From Casuarius casuarius (Eukaryota > Chordata > Aves > Casuariiformes > Casuariidae), in NCBI GenBank assembly GCA_003342895.1, contig PTFA01000038.1:62001-126000 (forward strand): DNA of 64,000 nt, in the 5' to 3' direction. The translations under genes were made by a program, and so were the position numbers. The notes under the pieces were generated by a model, which saw nothing but the letters and a program-made list of their open reading frames with translations, made no database searches and had not been told where the DNA came from. Below are positions 25,790-38,600 of this stretch, in pieces (positions within the stretch are counted from its first letter, which is position 1; each line of letters opens with the position of its first letter).

Positions 25790-26510
25790 ATCTTTTTTTG
25801 TTGTTGTTATTTATTCCCTACTCTCATAAAGGGGTGCATGCAGGTTCAGGGAGAATGAAAGATTGGAAGGTGTAGAAGGATTCTGGGACTTTGGAGATTT
25901 TTGGCCCACTTAACAACATTTCTAGTCTCTTTCTTGAAGATTATCAATAATCCAGAAAACTAGGATTGATTTGACATAACAAATAATTTTTAGTGGCTTT
26001 TCTTTCCCAAAAAATGCTTTGGGGCAATAATTGGAGATAATTTTTCACACACACTGCTGGCTTTTGATATCACCTTGTACTTTTTGTAAAAATACTTTTT
26101 CCGGTATTGGTTATAAAACCCCCATTATTGGTACAGATGGCTCTTTGTCCTAGATATCTATTCTTTCAGCAAACAGACCGGTCATTTGAACTACTTATCA
26201 TTACTGAGTGATGTGCTGAAGAACAACCCACACTATACACACCGGAAAACTTGGTGGTAGTGAGGGAAGTGTCACATTTTAATCCCATTTGCTTAGCTCA
26301 GGCACAAGTGTCTGATGACTTCTTGGCCTGAAGACTTTGTAATGGAAAAACCCCAGATATAAAAATGCTATAAAGATTGGGGGCAAATAAATGGAAAACC
26401 ATACTGAATTAAAAAACGAAGTACTGCTTGCTGGTTTACAGAGAGTCTATAACACTGATAAAATCTTCAGAAATCAATGTGCTTTCCCCCTTCCCCCGCT
26501 TTGTCCTTCT
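25790..26510 (-). other. AQP1: Probable AQP1 3' untranslated region
   Basis: This stretch follows the stop codon. Two candidate polyadenylation signals are visible on the minus strand: ATTAAA at 26278-26283, about 230 bases after the stop, and AATAAA at 25810-25815, about 700 bases after. Further AATAAA copies at 25343-25348 and 24845-24850 would give 1.2 and 1.7 kb tails. Mammalian AQP1 has a long 3' UTR, so a more distal site is plausible. The true end cannot be chosen from sequence alone. Confidence 0.4.
25810..25815 (-). terminator. AQP1: Candidate AQP1 poly(A) signal
   Basis: This is the first canonical AATAAA on the minus strand wholly downstream of the AQP1 stop codon. It competes with a nearer ATTAAA (26278-26283) and more distal AATAAA copies. 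Confidence 0.3.
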
Positions 26511-26690
26511 TTATTTTGGCTTCATTTCAACCCTGGAGTTCATATCGTCTCCTTCCAGATCATACTCCTCTACTTGGCCGCTGGTCCACACCTTCACACG
26601 GTCAGTCAGGTCGCTGCTTCTGGGAGCCAGGATGAAGTCATAAATGAGGGCAGCACTTGCTCCTCCGATAATTGGGCCAACCCAGAAGAT
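26511..26690 (-). CDS. AQP1: AQP1 coding exon 4 (residues 213-271 and stop)
   Basis: The last coding exon encodes IFWVGPIIGGASAALIYDFI (membrane segment 6) and then the cytoplasmic tail through SGQVEEYDLEGDDMNSRVEM to KPK, followed by TAA at 26511-26513. The coding part is 59 residues, identical in length to human exon 4. The acceptor is GGCAATGTGTTTCAG. The tail stretch LAPRSSDLTDRVKVWTSGQV matches mammalian AQP1 closely. The tail also keeps the acidic EEYDLEGDD segment, described in mammals as a calcium-binding-like motif. Confidence 0.97.
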   Translation of the reverse strand: MFWVGPIIGGASAALIYDFILAPRSSDLTDRVKVWTSGQVEEYDLEGDDMNSRVEMKPK

Positions 26691-29600
26691 CTGAAACACA
26701 TTGCCAAGCCCGGTTAGGACTTCAAGTTTTAGTGCATTTGAAGCTGTTCTGAAAATCTCCTCTGAAGGTTTTCTGCACAAAATATCTGAATAACTATTTA
26801 ACTGCATAGGCAAGAAGCCAAGAATTTCTCACTAGATGTTGGTAATAGACTCAGAGATGAATAGCTGTGACTACATTGTCAAGTCTGGATATTTAAAATT
26901 AGGCATCTACTGGTAAAACACCTCTGTTACTCAAGCTACATTTTAGTCATACTCAGAAGCACTGAGTGTATTAAATTCCTTTCTCCCACTAACTTGCAGG
27001 GATACTTGGGGGAATTTGAAAGTAATACTTTGTGAGGACCTAATTAGGAGCATAATTAACTACTAGCTACTGTTTAGCTAGTGATACTCCTGTAACTGTG
27101 CTAGTCTAATCGCATAAGGCAAGCAAAGTTTGGAGGGAGAGGTAATAAATGTATAGATTGATATTATTAGAAATAACAGATGATTTTGAGGGATCTGCAT
27201 TGTCAAAGAGACCTTGAGTCTGAAAATGCTTTTACTTTTCTTTTCCAGCAATGTCATTGTTTTAATATGAATTATTACCTCTCTCTCCTGCTTCCTCTCT
27301 CTTTCCCTCCAAAGTCAACCAATTTTTCTACACACTTCTGAAAATACTAACTTAGCTATATTAACTCAATAACTCAATAGAAGTTTTTAAGTGGGAAATA
27401 AATGACAAAATTTCCCCAGTGTTCTCATTTCATGTTTTAACCTTTAGATTGAAATGACATACATATCCAAAATTTGCACAGTCCAATTATACTATCACTG
27501 AATTTCCATGAATATTTATGCAAATGGCTGAAAAATCATGAGTAGGAGAGTTGGAACAAGCTACATTTTAAATACTGGAGAACATGTGCTCATTTAAGAC
27601 TTTTAAATTAGTTTTAGCCTAGTTTATTGAGTTTTAGTGAAATAAGTAAATTTTCATGAAATTCCTCATTTTGGCCATAGGGAATAACTTTAAAATCTGT
27701 AGTGTTTCCAGTGCACTTGTCCATGAAAGCACGTAAGCAGATGCTTAACATTAACCAGATTAACATTTTGTTAGCTTCCAAATATTTCATGATCCGCTTC
27801 AGTTTATAAACCTGCTTAAGAGCCTTCCTAAAGTAAGGTTTACCAGATTAAGCAGTAGCGATTTACAAACTCAATTTAAACTATAAATACCCAAAACAGG
27901 ATTCTGTACAATGAGGCTTTAAAGTTTTAAATAATTAAAATAATTGAATGTAAAGAGAGATAACCAATTAAAACCAACTGCACTATTTGGAACATACACT
28001 ATCATCTTGAAGCCTTTGTGATCTCCTGGGTATAGTCAGGATCAGAAGGAGACTTATTTTTGGAAGGAGAATTATTTTTGTTAAATACAATACAAATGGC
28101 ATCTCATTAATGCATTGCTGTGTTAATGCATATGTGTTTAAATGTTTCTGATCCTGTGATTGCATATATGCAGATTGTCTTATAAGCAAAACCAATTTCT
28201 TCAACTTACCCAATGATTTTCAAAATTGTTGGCAATCAGTGCTGAACCAAAAGATCTTGCTGGGTTAATTCCACAGCCAGTGTAATCAATCTAGGAGGTG
28301 GAAAGAGAACCAGCGGTAAGGTATTGATGCAAATGTGGTATTTGCATTACACAAGACAGGGTAGTGCACATGGCAGCCTGTAGCACGGATCGGATGTACA
28401 GAACAGCTTTGCTCATCCCACCCAGTTCTCCTCAGAAAAAGGACAAAAGGCTGTTTGCATGGTGCCTGTTCTGTCCCAATAAGCAAACAGGTCCAACTGC
28501 AGCAACTCCCTGTCCCATCTGTGCAGCCTCATCAGTGATAGTCTGGTCACACGGCCCGAGGGAGCTGGGCTATGCATGTCCCAGAAACAAGGTCAGTCTC
28601 CGAAGGAGAGGGAGAAGAAAGAAACTATGATCTGCCCATCATCTAGCTGCCTTCACTGGCCCATCTTGAGGTGCAACATCTGCAGATATCAACTGTGAGA
28701 GCGAAAACTTACAGCAAGAAGGTGTCCCAAGGCAACGGAGAGTCCAATGGCCAGAGGTGCTGATCCCGAGACATCATTCCTTCTCCGGTCTGTGGTGGCG
28801 AGGACACACAACACTAGCTGGAGGGTAGCGATGATTTCAATACCTAATCCTTGCCCTGCATTGATTCCATCTGAAAGCTGGTGGAGACAAGAGGAAAAAT
28901 GTTACCTGATATTCCTACCTGCCTTTAACCAAGCATGATAAAACCTCATAGGGTCTGGTATCTCAGTAGGAGATTCCAGACGTGCACAGTCAGGCATTCT
29001 GTGTCCTCAGATTGCTTTTACTTAATAAAAAGAGAAAGGGAAGAGATATTAGCTGAAACACCCTTTTCTGTATGCAAGTGTTGATGGATCCAGCTTTTGC
29101 TGATGTAACACGGTAGCTGTGTCCAGCCAAAGTGAATGCTGAACCACTAGACGCAATAAGAGTATAGCCAGTGTAGGTGTGCGCGACAAAAGAACCAGAG
29201 ATTTGCCTTCAGCAGAGTTTCCTTCTGGAAGTGAACTGTCCTTAAGATGTCTATTCACTGCTTCTGAGAATAAGGATGCTGTGGTCAGATTAAATATTGG
29301 TCAACATTGCTTTAGAAACAACTGCCAAGCAAACTTGGGGCAGGTGGAAGAAGGGATAAATAGTGAGCAGGAAAGGAGCATAGCTCTGGGCAGCTTGAAT
29401 GTGCCTCTGCTATGTGCAAATCACATTAATCTTCTCTTCTCCCATCACTGTTTTTTTTCTTTTTTTCTTTAATTAAACATGAGTTCTGCAAAGCAAGGAT
29501 TACATTTGGAAAACGTCCTGCAATGTGCAGGCCTCATGAGCAGATTTTGTCTTAAATATTAAGACGCCTATAGTATGATTCAATTACCTGAAAATACGCA

Positions 29601-32600
29601 TCTAATGCCATTTGAGATGCCATGATATATCTGAGGCATTCATGTGAGGCTGCTACATGTGTCACAAGACCTACAGAAGACCAGAGATATCTGAAATGAC
29701 ACTAGATGCCAGTGTTTAGGCAGTGTTTCTCTAAACCTTGAGACCTAAACAATATAGTCGATGGAGATAAGAGAGCCATTCAGGTGATCAAATGTAGGTG
29801 AACATCTGAGAGTGAACTGATTAGCTCTTTGCCTGTCATTGACTGTGTTGACTAGATCTCATTTGACTATAAGGAAAGCTTAGATACTTAACTCGTATGT
29901 ATACCACAAATTTTAGGTGTCTCAGACTTGAGCTGAATCCCACTCAATTTCATAAGGAGTCAGAAAAAAACATCCATGAGACAGGAATCCTAAAGGGTTG
30001 ATGGAGGAAGTATTTCAATTTCTTAATGAAGTAAAGCAGGTTCTGCAGGAGGACTTGCACTGGCAGATGTAGATATTTCAATTGTGTTATTAATGACGAA
30101 AAATGGAGTTTCTTATATACGTAGCTGCTGCAGAGCATATTGAAATGGCATTTATTCACATATATGAACATTATACAACAGAAATTCTGTTATGTTTCAG
30201 AAGCACTGTTACAAGCTTGTGCTTACCAAGCAACTGTGGACCTCGAACATTCAATGCTATAACAGGACTTGGATTCTGCTTCTAATTGCTATACTCACTA
30301 GTGTCTGAGTAAGAAAAGGCAGACCTGTATCTGAGCTGAAAACTCAGTGTTAAGCAGAACTTCATTATATGCGGTATACGATAAAACATGAGTTTGGACG
30401 CAAGCCAGAATAACTGAGAATTGAGGCTGACTCAGAGTAAGTGAGAAGGAAGCAAACTTTGCAAAACTTATGCTCAAGAACAGTGTTATCAGTGAGTTAT
30501 CCCATCTGTCATAGCTGCTGCATTAAACATTGCAAGGTCATAAATGACAAAAGTTAAATGTTATTGTGACCTGTCCGGAGCAAGGAAACTACAGGAAACC
30601 ATGCTTGAAATCTGTTCTCACAGTTTTGCAGCCTATTTCCCCTAAAACTAATCTTTGAATGACTTTAAAACGTAAGGATGTTTAAGTGAATTCTTTCACT
30701 TTTTGCTTTTACAATTCACTTTTCCTGTTTTGCCTCTATTACAAAGCATCATATTATCAAATTGCTAAGCTTCTGTCCAGAGAAACACTGAAACAAGTGG
30801 GCTGAGTCTTCAGCTGCAAAAAATCAGTTTAGCTCCATTAAAAACAACGAAAATACATTGATTTCAAAGACCTGCCAATCTGAAGCATTCATAATATTTT
30901 TTTATATCTTGTTTTTTAATATGCAGGATTGATAACCCTTGAGCTGGAAGCAGTTTATCCATAGATAGAAGGGAATTCCAGTTGAAATGATGGGCATTTT
31001 GTTTCCTTCAGTATCCAGGTAGTAGACACTGAAGTCAGCTACTGAAACTTCCAGCTTGAGTAAGACTTACATGTGAGAATTACCAGCATGACATAAATAT
31101 ATACTGTCAGAGCTGTCAGTGGAAATGACATGATCTGAAAATCCATATTGAACACCTGAGATATTATTAAATTAGTATTTTATTACTTTTGTCACTCCCT
31201 TTTAAAAGCAATCACTTTATTTCCTGCAGAGACAATGGGATTTGTGACTCAATAACGTATGCTTCCAATGCATCCCGCTGATATCAAAAGTACTATTGAC
31301 TCTCTGGAAAGTCTTATCTCATGCTTGGAAGGCCAAATGGTCAAACTTAAAAGGCAGATGTATTTGTAAAAAAATGAGCAATATATAGATGCCTGAACAT
31401 GGATACGGAACTAAATTCTCTTCTATTATAATGTGATTGATAATCCCCAGAGAAACTAGCTCCAAGGTCTGACATTTTCATGTTAGTATTTGTAAAGGCC
31501 TTGACATTTGAAACCATTAAACACTGAGCTACCTTTAGTCTTTCCCTTCGCTTTGAAGGACTTCTACAAAAGAAAAAAAAAGACAATAAGAGCAAAATGA
31601 CACTTTCAAAAACTGTGATAATCCTTATCTTTGAGAGGCGGAAATCATATTCTTCCTTTCCGTCCAGGAAAAGACATCCTATGTTTGACGTGACTTGAGG
31701 TCATTTTCCCTGCTAATCAACACTCTTATTGATGGCCTCTGCGGAATCAAAGAAAACCTGGAAATATCATAGGAAACCTTTTGCTTTCCTCTAGCGTGTA
31801 ATTCTACGCAGTCTGCCAGGGACATCAGATTCCACTGTGAGAGCAAGAACGCTGGGCCATGTTCCAAAACACTGCAGACCAAGGCAAACATTGGATGACC
31901 TGGTTTACTGTGATCTGCTGAGCTGCAGTGTGTAAGTATATTATCACAGACTCTGATTATTTACCTATTTGTCAGAGCTGTAGGTAGCAGCCTGCTCCAT
32001 CTAGGGTCATGGAAAAGTATGATTCTTCACCACACTCACCAGCTCCCGGACAAAGCAGAACATCGGTAGCACAAAGGTGCATTTCATAGTATTTCCGATA
32101 ACCAAGGAGAAGTATCGAGTTAAAATGTAGATATATATTTATTTATATATAATCCTTGTTCTCTGTGGAGTTGCAAGGGTTACCCAGCTAACCCTTAATA
32201 CTACATAAAGCACTTAGCACCTTTCAAAGGTATTGTTTCAAGCTCCTGAGAGAACCAAGCAGGCATATCCAACAGGAGTTGGTTACCCTCCAGTAGTATT
32301 TTCATGTTTTACTTACTTTTTTAAAGGAAAGCTCGAATTTTTGTGTAATATCTGACTCCAAAATCTCGAGCCTTTGGTGTAACTCAGGGCTGTCTAGAGC
32401 TTAATCTGAATCAAGTGGCAAGTAGTACTACACACTGCAGAGGCTACATGAGACTGTCAGAATATACACAAAGGTAAATATCAATCACTGGTGTTCAAAT
32501 CTAGCATCCTACTGCTGAGAATATTCAGAATGTAAGTGACCATATCACTGGTCCTTAAATAGACAGAATAATGCTTTGAAACAAAAGACACAGTCACCTC

Positions 32601-35600
32601 TACTCTAGTGCTGGAGTGGGTGAGTCCTTTCCCAGTGACCTGTATCTACATTGCAACATCCTTCTCCTTTGCATTGGCAGGCTGCTCACCAGCAGTCATG
32701 GCAAGGTGTGTGGGCAGGGGCAAGGGCTGGCACTGCCTTCGCCCTTGTATCTGTTGGGAAAATCTCTGGCCTCCTTGCATCTCAGTACAAAAACTCTCAT
32801 GCACGTTATATTTTAGATGACGCTTATTAACAGAAAAAGTGTCAGAGGGCAGAGAATGGCACAATTACTCCCTGATCTTCTCATGCTTCAAACTTCTGAG
32901 GCCCAAAGAGTAAATTCAATGCTTTGAGGAACCAGATCTGCATTAAGGAAATAAGATGAAACATGCAGGCCCATATTCGTCTCCAGCACATCCCCTACCA
33001 TAAGAAACAATCCAGTCTTCTCCGCCTTGGTGCTGACAAGGATTTTGGCAAGACATGCTTGCCTCCCCCAGCACCAAAAACATTCCCAAGAAATGGGTTA
33101 TATCACTTCAGCAATGGCAAGATCTGAGAGTTATATGTAGACACATATTTGATCAGTCGAATCACTCGCTTGGCTGCACTACATGTACTGACTAATTCTG
33201 CTTTACTGTAATAGCACCTAGGCATCATGAAGAAGCCTACATGTAGACACCCCAAATAAAGTGTTTGATTCTGTAAGCTGAATCCCACCAATAACATTTT
33301 GACTGAGTTCAGTGGGATTCTGGGCAAGTTAAGGGAAGAAAAAGCCATTGGAATTCACTAAATTTATAGAAATCGTACCTCATTCAGAAAGCTCCTGAGC
33401 TACAGCTGTTTGGCAGCTGAGAAAGTGGTACTTGGGGGCATTCTGAATTTCTCTGTTCTGCATTACTGGAGCTAGGGGTGAAGCACGTCACTCTTTCTCC
33501 ATTCAAAGATTAACTTTATCTGATAATGCCACTGGTGCCCCTGAGCAACTTGATTTGAATTCATTATTGACTCTGCTTTGAGCAGAAGGTTGGACTAGAG
33601 ACTTCCTGAGGTCCCTTACAACCTGAATAACCATATGAGAGGTTTTGGTTTGTGGTCCTTATGGGCAGGATGGGCACAGAATTGCCTCAGCCCTGCTTCT
33701 GACTTGGCTGAGTTAATGTCCAGAAACAGCTGCTGACTTTCTCAGATAGTGCATCCGCAGCGGGCGGATCACTGACTGTGAAGGCTCTGCACAGACGGGT
33801 AACATATGTCCCATATGACCCATACAGTGGAGACCATTAACCCTGAGTGCAAAATTTAATTTAAATTCATTACCCCATCATGACCACGAGAGTAACCAGC
33901 TGAGATGGGCACCTGCTTTGCCGTCTTAGGAAGCGAATAGTAGTCATATTGCCTCCTTTTTCTACAAGATCAGACAGTTTTGATTTAGCTGAGACTAAAA
34001 CTACAAAAGCTTCTTTCTCAGAAGTGCCCTTAACTGCCATGCTTAGCAGACTGACTTCCACAGCTTAAAGTAATAATGTGGGCAAAATAATGGTATGTTT
34101 TCTTTCCTTTTGTTTTTCCAGAGCAAGATATTTATTAGCTGTCTGCCTTCAAAAGAGAAACAGGGGGACAGGAAATTAAACTGGCCCAAGGTAAACCCAA
34201 CTGCGTACTTCTCCAGTGGCTTCATTTTTTTCCCATTAGCAATAAAAGTATATGAAGTTCCAACCTGTTTCCCGTTACATGGATAAGGCAGTTTGTTATG
34301 CAAGGTGGTTTCATCACATGGTACTATGCCCCACGTCATCCAGCAAACTTTTAACCATGGATTGTCTCTTCTAGGGTCCAGCTCACTTTCATATAACAAG
34401 GATTAGTTTCTCATTATTCCTGGAAAATGATAGGCCTCTGGAAATTCAGAAGTCTATTTTGAATTAGGGGAATGACAATTTTCTCCATTCTTATGAAACA
34501 CTTCACTGAAAGCTGTGCTGGGTGCTGGCTGATGTGGGTTTCTTTTTTTTTTTTTTTTGAAAGAGGAAAGTTAAGCCCTAACACCTGATTGAAACATGTG
34601 GCAGTGCAAAGAGCTGGCTCTCCCCTCCTTTGTATATCCGAACCCTTGGGTAAGTCATCTTTTGTAAAACCCCAGAAACAGCATGTCTAGCACATAAAAA
34701 GAAGCATGGCGTGGACCAGCTATAAATGTATTACACTTTTTAGCTTTTTGTTTTTAATATTCATGTTGGGAGAAGAACTATGTTCTTCTGTCCACACCAA
34801 ATCTAGCATTTTAAGGAACAGTGCTGCAGTAGATAATATCTTCTGTGTACCAGAAACCTATTTCCTTATGAGCTGAATGAAAACAAACAGCTGACAATTT
34901 GCACCAGCCCTGATGACTTTTAGCACTCCATTATCAGATTATCACTACCATGGAAGACCTTTTCCTTAATGGAGCAATTTGGGCATTTTCTTCAACCACA
35001 TCTGAGTCTACTTAAACGTCTCTACTGCCTGGATGACTTCAAAAAAGGATATCTAACTATCTTAATGTGTTTTCTTCTTGGAGCTTAAACTCTCCCTTCT
35101 TTGACGTTCCTTATTTTTCTTAATGATAACTCTTCACATTGTTTTAAATGTTTCATGCCCTCTTCTTCCTCTCTACACTAAAAATACCAGCTGACTAACG
35201 TTTAAGTGTTTAACAAGGCCGAGTTCTTAAATCTAATGTTCTTTAAATGTAATCTCAGAAATCAATCTCCCTACTGCCCTCAGAACCATCTTTCACTGAT
35301 CAGACCTGTCTTTATGTCTAAATCTTTCACATTTTTTCAACTTCAAGCCCTATCATGAAAATACTGTGATAGCTTCTCTCAATAACTTCTCTTTCTCCTG
35401 CTGGAAGGCTGTTCCAGAACTCAATAATTATAAGACATCCTTTAACTTGCAGTCAAAACTTATTCTTTAATTACAAAACTTATTTCTTTACCTCTGGCTA
35501 TTTATCTACAGTGATTCTTATCTCTCATAAGTATTTAATAATATCATTCTGAAATGGATGTTTTTATACCCATTATTTGAGTGTTAGGGATTCAGAGCGT

Positions 35601-38600
35601 ACAAAATTATCATTTCTTTAGTAAGCGGAGTCAGGCAAAGGTGTAAAGGGTTTCACTTAAAATTATACGACAGGAGCACTATAAAGAAGTTGCTTACGAG
35701 GCAAAGGATTAGCTTTGGATCGTATCCTAGATCAACAATAGAAGCTTTCAGCAGAATCTAGCGACAAAACATATGGTCCTTTGCTAGATTATCCTTCCTA
35801 TAATACAGCATTAAAAGCTCTAAAGGGGGCACATTCAATTCCCAAAGCACAAATCATATTTTCCTTTCTTTGAACAGCAGACACCCTCCAGGAACAAGGC
35901 TAACCTCCCTTCTCCCACTGTACCGTCAGTCTGATGAGAAACTAGCCATGGCTTTGTGTTGCAGCGTCCTGGTATGCCATGAAGAGAAGAATGATGGTTT
36001 CATTTGTGTTAAACCAGAGTATATAAAACTAAAGTATGAGGCCAGTGACAGACAGTAAAAGTCAATTCTTCTATAGATCTTTCACTAAACACGGCTAGCC
36101 GGAGACGGACCATTTGTTGAATAGTCTCATTTACACTTTTGCTTTTTGATGTGCATCTGGGAAAGTTTCTTTGGGAAAAAAATTTGTGTTTGTTTTGCTG
36201 GTGAGAAATAAACAAAGTCTGTTCAGAAAATGAGGAAGAGTGATCGTTTTTTTCTTTATCCAACAAAACCCAAGTAAATGGTTTATTTTCAGGAACACAC
36301 TTGAAGCACTCATTTATACCAGTGAGCTATTTATGACCTCCTTTATTGTCAGACCAGAAGAAGATGGTCTTTCAATGGGGAATTGAGGGCCTATCTGAAT
36401 TTTGAGTCTAATACCATATTCCTTTCGATGTTGTTACTGGAATAACTAGCTGGATTTGCACAAACATCACAGTATGGTTGTTGGCAACTGCACCAAAGTG
36501 ATATTCATTTTATATTTCTAGACAAACACTCCAGGAAACTTGTGAAATTTTCAAATTTTCCAAGTCTGAGGTAGTTTATACAGTCAGACAGTCTTGTGCA
36601 GAGCATTCAGAAGTTGGTATTTCCATGGAGTTAAAATACAGCTCTGAATATGTGCAATGGACTTCAAGAATTAGGAGAACAATTCCGGCTTCTTCCTTTC
36701 TCCACCTTGTTCATCGAATAAGAAATCATATTAAAGGAAGGAAAAGGGGCCAAACCTGACTACTCATTCCTCAGTCCAAGTACAGTCATCACTGACTTCA
36801 AGGGAAGTTGTATGAATGTGCGTAAGGAAACATTTGCTGCAATTCTCCTTTGAAAGCGTTCATTGACTTCACTTGGCACAGAACAGGTGTCAAGTGCCTG
36901 GAAAAGTTTGGTTTTCTTTGGTACCTCTCCGTGATTCCTGGAGAGGGGATGCGCAGGGCTCTATCAGGACAGTGCAGAGAGGATTTCTTGGTTCCTTCCC
37001 CATCCTGAAATGCTAAAAGGGAAACTCCTGCCTCTTTAAGAAGGAATATCCCTAGCAGAGTTTTCAGCACACATTTTTGCCCTCCTGCTGCTTATAGAGT
37101 TTCCTTTACAATGCATGACAGGTCCTGTATATTTGATTTAAGAGGCTGATGCTGTGCCTTACCCTCACATCTCATTGACTTCAGTGAGTTGCAGCAGTTT
37201 AACAGCAATAGCTTTGGCTCCAGATGCCAGAAAGAGCAGTTCTTTCCCATCAGGTTGTACATTAACAATAACATTACAGGACCACATGCTGCTCCCCACC
37301 GGGCTAGCAAACCTCCAGGACACATGCACTTGCTTCATGACAGCGGTATTAATATTATCCTGAAGGTACTGAGAAACACAGCCACAGACCATGATCTCTC
37401 AGTGTGCCAGGTATGGCATCAACCCAGAATGAAGAGAGCCTCGGTCTCTGGATATTTGTAATCAACAGATAAGAGTTTAAAGACAGGGAAAATAGAGAAA
37501 ATGAGATATGTAGACACACAACATTTTCTTTATCTCTGGGATGGAGATTTTCTAACAGAGAATATTTCTTTAACATTTTCAATTAGGCTATCAGGTAAAG
37601 ACCTAGCTGTTATTGAATTCTGCCAATTAAGCTAGAAAGTAAGCAAAAATTTGCTACTGCTCTAAAGAAAACAGGCAATTTCCTCTTGAGACATACAGGA
37701 ATTTTTTCTAGGGCTATTTTTTCTTCTTTTAGTGCTTATGATCTTGTTTAGCATCCTTGCTTTAAAAACTGTTTGTCTTAAAGGTAGCTATATACAACTC
37801 AGGTAGTGACATTTCTTAGGATTCTCTGATTAAAGAAATGCTGTTCTCAACCCAAATATCCAAATTATCTGCCTAAGTAAACGAGCCCTGCTCCAATGAC
37901 TTATATGGCGTTTTCACCACTGCATCAGTTTAACCTGAGGGGATCTATAATCTTCATTCTCAGTTTTGCCATGGAAATTTCCATTAGTCCTTAGACTGTG
38001 GTTCCTGCCATGCTAGATCTTGATTTAGAATCAAGAGATTTTTTTTTTTTTTAATTTCTAGTGAATTAAAATTTGGAAAAGATATGTGAGTTTTCTTCAT
38101 ATGTAAAAATCTATCTATCTATCTATCTGTGGCGTGTGGGTGGATGTAAGCATTAGTATATGTGGGGAGGTTTATACTCATACACACAAAATAGCCAAAT
38201 ATATATACAGCATAATACATACAGTGCCAAAGAAAATAAAACAATTTTAACTCTTTATTCACCAGTCAGAAAGGGTGGTGGCAGAATGAATTTCCTTACT
38301 TTTCGTAGTTAATACTACTGAGTCTGACAGCTGGTCAAACACACACACACAAAAAAATCACTCTCCAAAACTGTGATTTGAAAGAGATTTTTTTTTTTTT
38401 AAACACAAGAAGAATAATATCAGCCTGAATTCATCTGACTTAAAGCATTAACAAAGCCAACAAATTAATAGTACTTTTAGGTCTTTTGCAATTAATTTTT
38501 ATAACCCTCTGTACAGCTCCTTCATCAATGTGACCATTTCTGTGGTTTCTGTGGTTCTGTGGCTAGCAGAGCATTCTTCAAACAATGCTTCTGTCATCCT

